Assembly (NCBI GenBank): GCA_003152975.1
Contig: PMBP01000251.1
Span: 1-8,741 of the forward strand
DNA from: Phycisphaerales bacterium
GTDB lineage: Bacteria > Planctomycetota > Phycisphaerae > Sedimentisphaerales > Anaerohalosphaeraceae
Direction of reading: 5' to 3'
DNA: 8,741 nucleotides
How positions within the stretch are numbered: the first letter of the stretch is position 1; each line of letters begins with the position of its first letter. Below, piece by piece: positions 1 to 8,741 of the stretch. The notes under the pieces were generated by a model, which saw only the letters and a list, made by a program, of their open reading frames with translations, searched no databases and had not been told where the DNA came from. The position numbers and the translations under genes were made by a program.

Positions 1-735
1 TGCCTGGCCGGACGGCGGCATCTGTGCAAGGAGCCCAAGGGGATCGGCGTCAACCGCACGGGGGCGTTCGCGGAGTACCTGGTCGTGCCGGTGACGAATG
101 TGTGGTATTGCGACCGGTCGATCCCGCTGGATGTCCTGAGCTGCTTTGACCCGCTGGGCAACGCCGCACATACGGCGCTGTCGTTTAACCTGGTCGGCGA
201 GGATGTGCTGATCACCGGCGCGGGGCCCATCGGCTGCATGGCTGTGGGGATCGCCAAGAAGGCCGGGGCGCGGCATGTGGTGATCACGGATGTCAATCCG
301 TATCGGCTGGAGCTGGCGCGGAAGATGGGGGCGACCCGGGCGGTCGATGTCCGGACGGAGACGCTGCAGAAGGTGCAGGACGAACTCGGGATGAAGGAGG
401 GCTTCGATGTCGGGATGGAGATGTCGGGCAACGCCGAGGCATTTCGCGGGATGCTGCCGGCGATGAGCCACGGCGGCAAGATCGCGCTGCTGGGCATTCT
501 GCCGGAGGTGGCGATCGACTGGGACTATGTGGTGTTCAACGGCCTGACGATCAAGGGGATATACGGGCGCGAGATGTACGAGACCTGGTACAAGGTCACG
601 ATGCTGATCCAGTGCGGGCTGGACATTACGCCTGTGATCACGCATCGGTTTCACTACACGGAATTCGAGAAGGGTTTCGAGGTCATGCGGTCAGGACGAT
701 CGGGCAAGGTCGTGCTCGACTGGTCAGACGAATAG
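1..735 (+). CDS. tdh: L-threonine 3-dehydrogenase, 3' part (5' end outside window)
   Basis: Cytosolic zinc-dependent medium-chain dehydrogenase that oxidises L-threonine to 2-amino-3-ketobutyrate with NAD+. The frame is open from base 1 and stops at the TAG at 733-735, giving 244 residues. The visible part starts at a Cys followed eight residues later by another Cys (CLAGRRHLC), matching the last two structural-zinc cysteines of TDH (C99 and C107 in E. coli numbering). About 98 N-terminal residues, including the catalytic zinc ligands, therefore lie upstream, and the total matches the family length of about 341. Other TDH signatures are [27 protein letters not shown], the Rossmann loop GAGPIG with ITDVN for NAD binding, [24 protein letters not shown] and the C-terminal [12 protein letters not shown]. 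The gene lies 15 bp before kbl in the same direction, the classic threonine-to-glycine operon. A GTG at 85 is internal, not the start. The identification is by family similarity and is firm. Confidence 0.96.
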   Translation, partial: CLAGRRHLCKEPKGIGVNRTGAFAEYLVVPVTNVWYCDRSIPLDVLSCFDPLGNAAHTALSFNLVGEDVLITGAGPIGCMAVGIAKKAGARHVVITDVNPYRLELARKMGATRAVDVRTETLQKVQDELGMKEGFDVGMEMSGNAEAFRGMLPAMSHGGKIALLGILPEVAIDWDYVVFNGLTIKGIYGREMYETWYKVTMLIQCGLDITPVITHRFHYTEFEKGFEVMRSGRSGKVVLDWSDE

Positions 736-739
736 GATC

Positions 740-744
740 GGGAG
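740..744 (+). promoter_or_regulatory. Ribosome binding site of kbl
   Basis: GGGAG lies 6 nt before the ATG at 751, in the 15-bp gap after the tdh stop codon. It supports the chosen kbl start and translation from a shared tdh-kbl transcript. Confidence 0.6.
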
Positions 745-750
745 TCCATT

Positions 751-1935
<1,185 letters not shown>

Positions 1936-1990
1936 CCTGTCTCTCATTCAACGGATTTCGATGGGTGTGGCAATTGTATCGCACATGCCA

Positions 1991-2057
1991 TGTCATTCCC
2001 GCGCAAGCGGGAATCCAGTATGTCGGATCTGGATGCCGGGTCAAGCCCGGCATGACA
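1991..2057. repeat. 67-bp structured palindromic repeat (REP/MITE-like, dispersed type)
   Basis: The outer arms TGTCAT (1991-1996) and ATGACA (2052-2057) are perfect inverted repeats. Inside are two strong hairpins: ATTCCCGC/GCGGGAAT (1995-2002 with 2007-2014), closed by a GCAA loop, and TGCCGGG/CCCGGCA (2034-2040 with 2046-2052). An ATCCAG/CTGGAT pair (2013-2018 with 2029-2034) joins them, so the whole can fold as a cloverleaf-like cruciform. From memory, elements reading roughly TGTCATTCCCGC-n-GCGGGAAT, then CTGGATGCCGGG, are dispersed in many copies in unrelated bacterial genomes. It lies 55 bp after kbl and ends 148 bp before the GH97 start. It has no adjacent transposase. It is not followed by a T-run, so it is not a standard intrinsic terminator, though it could act as an mRNA-stabilising or attenuating hairpin after kbl. 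Confidence 0.75.
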
Positions 2058-2076
2058 ACGAGGCGCAGTTGCTCAG

Positions 2077-2108
2077 GGGTTATCCTGCCAGAAAAGCTGG
2101 CCATACCC
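2077..2108 (+). other. Possible stem-loop in the GH97 leader
   Basis: GCCAG (2087-2091) pairs with CTGGC (2097-2101) around a five-base loop. After a small internal loop, GGGT(T)AT (2077-2083, one bulged T) pairs with ATACCC (2103-2108), giving about 11 pairs. It sits between the palindromic repeat and the strong Shine-Dalgarno-like AAGGAGG at 2121. No T-run follows. It could be a leader structure or chance; only comparison with relatives would tell. Confidence 0.25.
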
Positions 2109-2120
2109 ATTCCGGTTCCG

Positions 2121-2136
2121 AAGGAGGAAAGGATTG
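2121..2136 (+). promoter_or_regulatory. Strong Shine-Dalgarno-like site before an upstream in-frame TTG
   Basis: AAGGAGG (2121-2127) is followed after 6 nt by TTG at 2134, in frame with the GH97 gene. It is a better Shine-Dalgarno match than the one nearer the ATGs. Starting here would put 24 extra residues, including several Arg and Lys, in front of the hydrophobic signal segment. It may be the true start, an alternative start, or an accidental purine run. The same TTGCGG, 17 nt before TATCCT (2157-2162), could instead be read as a poor -35/-10 pair. Confidence 0.3.
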
Positions 2137-2190
2137 CGGTCGATTGGCCGATCGGGTATCCTGTCGCTGGAAATCCGGATTGGAAAAATT

Positions 2191-2196
2191 GAGGAG
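2191..2196 (+). promoter_or_regulatory. Ribosome binding site preferred for the GH97 gene
   Basis: GAGGAG ends 9 nt before the ATG at 2206 and only 3 nt before the ATG at 2200. The spacing favours 2206. Both starts place the hydrophobic segment directly at the N-terminus, as expected for a secreted enzyme. Confidence 0.55.
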
Positions 2197-2205
2197 ACAA
2201 TGATC

Positions 2206-4188
2206 ATGTCGATGATACGAATGAGTTTTGGGATCCTGCTGGGAGTGGTTTCGATGGGTCTAGCGCAGAATGCGTGGGAGGTTTCCTCGCCGCAAGGCAA
2301 CCTGACGATGTCGGTGAATCTGGTCGATCGGGGCGGGACGGCCGACTATCCCGCGGGCGTGCGGCTGTATTATTCGCTGCAATGCAAGGTCGGGGATAAG
2401 ATAGTCACCGTGCTCAACGATTCGCCGCTGGGGATGGTTCGCGACGATCAGGCCTTTGTCGAGGGGCTGGCGTTCGTGTCGGCCTCCAAGCTCCAGAAGA
2501 TCGAGCAAGCATACACCCTGCCCCACGGCAAGAAAAGCCAATACAGCAATACCTGCAATGAGCAGACGATCGTTTTCCAAAACGGCCGCTCGGCGAAAAT
2601 GGAGTTAATCATCCGTGTATTCGACAATGGCGCGGCGTTTCGCTATCGGTTCCCGGAAAAGGATGCCGCCGTCCACAAGCTGACGCAGGAGGCGACGGGT
2701 TACGCGATCCCCAAAGACGCCCGTTGTTGGATGATGCCGTATGATGCGCCGACGCAGTATGCGCCGGCGTATGAGGTCTATTACGAAAACGATATCGCCG
2801 TCGGCACGCCGTGCCCGAAGGAATTCGGCTGGGCGTTTCCGGCGCTATTTTCGGTGGAGCAGGGCAAGTGCTGGGCGCTGCTGGCCGAGGCGGATATGGA
2901 TCGGAGTTACTTCGGCGCGCGGTTGGAATCTGCGGCCCCCAAGGGAGTCTATCGGATCCGGATGCCGGAGGCCGAGGAGGGAATGGGTGTCGGATCCGTA
3001 CAGCCGTCGTCTGCGCTGCCATGGCAAACGCCGTGGCGAGTGGTGATTGTTGGGGCGCTTTCGACGGTGGTCGAATCCACGCTGATCACGGATCTGGCTC
3101 GGCCGACGGAAATAAAGGACATCAGTTGGGTCAAGCCCGGCCGGGTGTCGTGGAGCTGGTGGAGCGATCAGGATAGCCCGCGGAATTGCGAATCCCTCAA
3201 GACCTTCGTCGATCTGGCCGCGGAAATGGGCTGGGAGTACACTCTGGTGGACGCCAACTGGACGATCATGGATAAGGGTACGATCCACGACCTGATGCGG
3301 TACGCGGCCGACAAGAAGGTTGGCGTGCTGCTGTGGTACAACTCCGGCGGGCCGCACAATCGGGTGACCGAGATGCCGCGCGGGATGATGGATATGTCCA
3401 GCGTGCGGCGATTTGAATTCGAGCGGCTCAAGAAGTGGGGCGTCAAGGGCGTCAAGGTCGATTTCTTCCAGTCCGACAAGCAGGAGAGCTTGGCGATGTA
3501 CCAGGGGATTTTGGCCGACGCGGCGGACTTCCAGATCATGGTCAACTTTCACGGCTGCACGATTCCGCGCGGCTGGAGCCGGACCTGGCCGAACCTGATT
3601 TCCATGGAAGGCGTTCGCGGTGAGGAAAGCTACATCTTCGACAAGGTCTATCCCGATAAGGCCCCGTCGTATAACACCATTCTGGCCTTCACCCGCAATG
3701 TCATCGGTCCGATGGACTATACCCCCGTCGGTTTTTCCAACAACCGCTACCCCCACAAGACCAGCAACGCGCACGAGCTGGGATTATCGGTGGTGTTCGA
3801 ATCCGGCTGGCTCCATTTCACCGATTCGGTCCAGTCGTACCGCTCGCAGCCGGATTTTGTGAAGGCCTTCTTAAAGGCCGTGCCGACGACCTGGGATGAC
3901 ACACGCCTGATCGACGGGATGCCGGGAAGCCATGCGGTGCTGGCCCGCCGCAAGGGCGGGGGCTGGTTTGTTGCCGGCATCAACGGCCTAGACACGCCCC
4001 GGACTGTTACCCTCGACCCGGCCGTGCTGGGCAAGGGGGTCTGGAAGCTGGATCTGATCACCGATGGCGACGGCCCGAAATCCTTCGCCCATCCCGACCC
4101 TCGGACGCTGGCTTCCGGAGATAAGCTGACCCTTTCGCTGGGCGCCTACGGCGGATTTGTTGCCCGGCTTAATCCAGTGTCACCCTGA
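2206..4188 (+). CDS. Secreted glycoside hydrolase family 97 (alpha-galactosidase/alpha-glucosidase type)
   Basis: Exo-acting alpha-glycosidase, 660 residues from ATG 2206. Residues 1-20 form a signal peptide (Arg5, hydrophobic 8-19, probable cleavage after GLA), so the enzyme is exported. The three GH97 parts follow in order: an N-terminal beta-sandwich (about 22-280, beginning with WEVSSPQGNLTMSV), a (beta/alpha)8 barrel (about 305-555) with VSWSWWSDQD, GWEYTLVDANW, GVLLWYNSGG, WGVKGVKVDFFQSDKQ, NFHGCTIPRGWSRTWPN, EGVRGEESY and GPMDYTPVGF, and a C-terminal beta-sandwich ending in GGFVARL. Asp419 in KVDFF is at the nucleophile position of retaining GH97 enzymes; inverting SusB-type glucosidases lack it. 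The general acid/base is probably one of the glutamates at 468-474. I infer an alpha-galactosidase-like retaining activity; the exact substrate cannot be read from sequence. It has its own spacer on both sides, and no transporter or SusC/D pair is nearby. Alternative starts are ATG 2200 and TTG 2134. Confidence 0.92.
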   Translation: MSMIRMSFGILLGVVSMGLAQNAWEVSSPQGNLTMSVNLVDRGGTADYPAGVRLYYSLQCKVGDKIVTVLNDSPLGMVRDDQAFVEGLAFVSASKLQKIEQAYTLPHGKKSQYSNTCNEQTIVFQNGRSAKMELIIRVFDNGAAFRYRFPEKDAAVHKLTQEATGYAIPKDARCWMMPYDAPTQYAPAYEVYYENDIAVGTPCPKEFGWAFPALFSVEQGKCWALLAEADMDRSYFGARLESAAPKGVYRIRMPEAEEGMGVGSVQPSSALPWQTPWRVVIVGALSTVVESTLITDLARPTEIKDISWVKPGRVSWSWWSDQDSPRNCESLKTFVDLAAEMGWEYTLVDANWTIMDKGTIHDLMRYAADKKVGVLLWYNSGGPHNRVTEMPRGMMDMSSVRRFEFERLKKWGVKGVKVDFFQSDKQESLAMYQGILADAADFQIMVNFHGCTIPRGWSRTWPNLISMEGVRGEESYIFDKVYPDKAPSYNTILAFTRNVIGPMDYTPVGFSNNRYPHKTSNAHELGLSVVFESGWLHFTDSVQSYRSQPDFVKAFLKAVPTTWDDTRLIDGMPGSHAVLARRKGGGWFVAGINGLDTPRTVTLDPAVLGKGVWKLDLITDGDGPKSFAHPDPRTLASGDKLTLSLGAYGGFVARLNPVSP

Positions 4189-4307
4189 CCCACATTTTTT
4201 CCCTTCCACAATCATCTTTTCCGGGATTTATCGGACGATCGAGAATCTGATTCGTCGGGAGATTCCCTTTGAATCCGCTCGTCCATTCAGCCGATAAAAA
4301 ATGGGTC
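4187..4307. repeat. Long-range inverted repeat bracketing the GH97-kinase spacer
   Basis: GACCCACATTTTTT (4187-4200), which overlaps the GH97 stop codon, is complementary to AAAAAATGGGTC (4296-4307) apart from two extra bases: 12 base pairs with a 2-nt bulge, separated by 95 bases. The arms could fold the spacer into one long stem, or each could bind the same factor in opposite orientation. The T-run at 4195-4200 has no GC-rich hairpin directly in front, so it is not a convincing intrinsic terminator for GH97. The rest of the 181-base spacer (4189-4369) shows only short GAATC/GATTC symmetry near 4240-4250. Confidence 0.4.
4269..4298 (+). promoter_or_regulatory. Weak sigma-70-like promoter candidate for the kinase operon
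   Basis: TTGAAT (4269-4274) and GATAAA (4293-4298) are separated by 18 bases and match the -35 and -10 consensus at four of six positions each. Transcription would begin near 4305, about 65 bases before the preferred ATG at 4370. This agrees with the upstream ATG at 4301 not being the start. Matches of this quality are common by chance. Confidence 0.25.
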
Positions 4308-4357
4308 GGAGAGTGTCCGAAAAGAATATGAACGCGTTACCCCAGGAGCGGGTTAAC

Positions 4358-4365
4358 AGGGGTGA
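4358..4365 (+). promoter_or_regulatory. Ribosome binding site deciding the kinase start
   Basis: AGGGGTGA resembles the extended Shine-Dalgarno AGGAGGTGA and ends 4 nt before ATG 4370, which is a normal distance once the extended pairing is counted. The in-frame ATGs at 4301 and 4328 have no comparable site. Confidence 0.5.
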
Positions 4366-4369
4366 TTCC

Positions 4370-7338
<2,969 letters not shown>

Positions 7339-7342
<4 letters not shown>

Positions 7343-7728
7343 AAGAGCATAAACACACCCCTAATATCCTATATGCGGACGACGATGCGGGGCAGCGACG
7401 CCTGGTCCAGATCATGCTGAATCGGATCGGCTGGGACCATCGAATGGCCTCCGATGGTCTGGAGGCCGTTGAGATGGCCGGGCGAGAATCGTTCGACCTG
7501 ATCGTGTTGGACCTGCGGATGCCCCGGCTGGACGGCTTTGGAGCGGTTCGTCGCCTGCGGGAACAGGGGATCGCAGTTCCCACGATTGCGCTGACGGCCC
7601 TGGATTACCCGGGGTTGGCTTCAGATTGCCAAGCCGCTGGATACAACGGCTGGCTGGTCAAACCGATTACGCCCCACGGATTGGAACAGATCATGGAAAC
7701 CTATCTGGCGGCCGGATCGTCGAGATAA
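7339..7728 (+). CDS. Single-domain response regulator (receiver only)
   Basis: Stand-alone receiver of 129 residues with no DNA-binding or enzymatic output domain. The CheY-like fold signatures are complete: acidic cluster Asp14-Asp15-Asp16 (YADDD), phospho-acceptor Asp58 in IVLDLRMPRLDG, Thr86 in IALTA and Lys108 in LVKPI. Its ATG overlaps the kinase stop codon (ATGA at 7339-7342), and GAGG lies 5 nt upstream inside the kinase gene, so translation is probably coupled and the two proteins made in fixed proportion. Its sequence resembles the kinase's own receiver (ASDG, SFDLI and MPR blocks at matching places), suggesting origin by duplication. Likely roles are phosphate acceptor or sink for the kinase, intermediate in a relay, or protein-protein signalling. 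Partnership with the kinase rests on gene context; the target is unknown. Confidence 0.9.
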
Positions 7729-7740
7729 ACAATCCAATCC

Positions 7741-7767
7741 CCGGATTCGTTGACCGGATATTCGTCA
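7741..7767. repeat. Imperfect tandem 13/14-bp duplication in the convergent gap
   Basis: CCGGATTCGTTGA (7741-7753) is followed at once by CCGGATATTCGTCA (7754-7767), the same unit with one inserted base and one substitution. The second copy carries the stop codon of the minus-strand gene. No T-rich hairpin terminator is visible for either converging gene in the 36-base gap (7729-7764). Confidence 0.4.
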
Positions 7768-8741
7768 ATAGGGGAAATCAACAAAATGCCCCGCCAACGA
7801 CAGGACGATCACAACCCCCGCTGCCAATAGGACCAGTGCCGCGATGCGCAGCGACCAGGAGTAGTAGCCCCGGGTTGCGGCATTCAGGAATGCGTACACC
7901 AGGGCGATTACGGCCGCCATCCCGACAAACGAGAGCAATATCCGTGTCCAGGTCTTCTGCTGCTGGGCGACAATCTCGAACTTGGCGTTGGCCAGCGGCT
8001 GTATCTTTTCCGGCGACAGATCGACCAGCATCGCGTTCCGGCAAATGGGTCCGGCCATTCCGTACAATTGCTGGGAGAACCGGTCCAAAATCAAGCCCCG
8101 ACTTTCGAGGTCCGTCGGATTGACCGACAGGTTTCCGGCGAGGAACTTGTCGCGATTGGGATTCATTTCCCATAGGACCTGGGTGACCTGGCTGCAGGCC
8201 TCAGTGATCGCTTCGTGCTCGGCTGTCTTTTCATCCGTGGCCGAACTGTGGGACCGGGCCACGAGGAATCGGCTGTTGGGATAAGTGGACTGGTACCCGG
8301 ACAGATCGGTCAGCCAGGGTTTTTCCTCGACTATGGCCTTGAGGACTGTCCGGGAGGATTGGCCACTTGGGCTGATAGAGACCTCCAAAACTCCGGACTG
8401 CATTTTCATGACTATCCGATTACCGTGAGACTCGTTTCGTTCACTGGTCAATGCGAAATTCGCGGCGATGGAGATTTCATTTTCCTGCAAGTTTCGCGGC
8501 AGGGGCTCGACGGTCCAGGCGACGGCCTCTACCTCCGGGGAATCCATCAGGCCGTGCACCTCCGTTGCGGTGAGACCGCCGGCAAAGAGCACAACCTTGG
8601 GCGGGGTCTGCTTGCCCTCGGTGGCCTTGCGGAGGGCCTCATCGATCTTTGGGCGCAGTCCCTTCAATGCGGCGGCCTTGGAGGGATACACATCGGCAGC
8701 GAACTGATTGGCTACGCTGTCCTGCCAGATGGACGGTGTTG
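7765..8741 (-). CDS. Uncharacterised protein with two C-terminal membrane helices (5' part outside window)
   Basis: I do not recognise this protein. The frame is open from the window's right edge (324 residues visible) to the TGA at 7765-7767. A GTG at 8691 could be read as a start, but the frame continues upstream with normal-looking residues, so the true start is probably outside. Most of the visible part is polar and soluble-looking, starting near SVANQFAADVYPSKAAALKG. It includes a KVVLFAGGL strand followed by EVHGLMDSPEVEAVAWTVEP, and a later GPICRNAMLVDLSPEKI segment. Near the C-terminus are two hydrophobic helices (visible residues about 266-287 and 297-319) joined by a short loop with Arg and two Tyr, then a short tail ending in VDFPY. 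This suggests a membrane-anchored protein with a large N-terminal domain on one side. It converges on the receiver gene with a 36-bp gap, so it is not in that operon. Confidence 0.75.
   Translation of the reverse strand, partial: TPSIWQDSVANQFAADVYPSKAAALKGLRPKIDEALRKATEGKQTPPKVVLFAGGLTATEVHGLMDSPEVEAVAWTVEPLPRNLQENEISIAANFALTSERNESHGNRIVMKMQSGVLEVSISPSGQSSRTVLKAIVEEKPWLTDLSGYQSTYPNSRFLVARSHSSATDEKTAEHEAITEACSQVTQVLWEMNPNRDKFLAGNLSVNPTDLESRGLILDRFSQQLYGMAGPICRNAMLVDLSPEKIQPLANAKFEIVAQQQKTWTRILLSFVGMAAVIALVYAFLNAATRGYYSWSLRIAALVLLAAGVVIVLSLAGHFVDFPY

Noticed and set aside
1991..2057. CRISPR repeat or intrinsic terminator
   Set aside because: There is only one copy, so there is no array. No T-run follows either hairpin, so a standard rho-independent terminator is not supported on the plus strand.
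1961..2203. Small plus-strand open frames across the kbl-GH97 spacer
   Set aside because: They run through the palindromic repeat, differ in frame without a supported start, and their translations are repeat-derived (for example SRASGNP and PAQAGIQ), which is typical of spurious calls on this repeat type.
2845..3774. Minus-strand open frame (309 codons) opposite the GH97 gene
   Set aside because: It lies wholly within the conserved GH97 domains, has no ribosome site or motif, and is best explained by GC-rich codon usage.
4191..4200. Intrinsic terminator for GH97 at the T-run
   Set aside because: No GC-rich stem-loop immediately precedes the T-run; the only pairing partner is about 95 bases downstream.
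4301..4369. Kinase start at ATG 4301 or 4328
   Set aside because: Neither has a ribosome site, 4301 lies in the inverted repeat next to the candidate -10 box, and the 23 extra residues show no conserved feature. ATG 4370 has AGGGGTGA at a suitable distance. This is not fully excluded.

Overview
The window is GC-rich bacterial chromosome from a free-living, chemoheterotrophic organism. It looks like ordinary genome, not a phage, plasmid or mobile island: there is no transposase, integrase, tRNA, rRNA or CRISPR array. A polysaccharide-type glycosidase, a large multi-domain hybrid kinase and an unfamiliar membrane protein would fit a Planctomycetota (Phycisphaerae-like) or similar environmental genome. 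That placement is an impression from gene content only; no marker gene is present.

Layout. (1) 1-1935: a threonine-catabolism operon. The 3' part of tdh (L-threonine 3-dehydrogenase, cut by the window edge) is followed 15 bp later by complete kbl (2-amino-3-ketobutyrate CoA ligase). Together they turn L-threonine into glycine and acetyl-CoA. (2) 1936-2205: a non-coding spacer with a 67-bp structured palindromic repeat (1991-2057), a second possible stem-loop (2077-2108) and two Shine-Dalgarno-like sites that compete to start the next gene. (3) 2206-4188: a secreted glycoside hydrolase of family GH97. It has an Asp at the position used as nucleophile by the retaining (alpha-galactosidase-type) branch of the family. 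(4) 4189-4369: a spacer bounded by a long-range inverted repeat and holding a weak promoter candidate. (5) 4370-7728: a two-gene signalling operon. The first gene is a soluble hybrid histidine kinase with four CBS domains, two PAS domains, a kinase core and a receiver. It overlaps by 4 bp (ATGA) with a receiver-only response regulator. (6) 7765-8741, minus strand, convergent: the 3' part of a protein with two C-terminal membrane helices that I do not recognise.

How the genes work together. tdh/kbl form one metabolic unit and the kinase/receiver pair one signalling unit. The CBS domains suggest that the kinase reads a cytoplasmic adenine-nucleotide or related ligand (energy state), with PAS domains as a second input. 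Output must go through partners outside the window, because no HPt domain or DNA-binding output domain is visible here. Nothing in the sequence ties the GH97 enzyme or the membrane protein functionally to their neighbours.

I did not find a clearly new system. The best leads are the CBS4-PAS2 hybrid kinase with its coupled lone receiver, the structured repeat, and the unidentified membrane protein.
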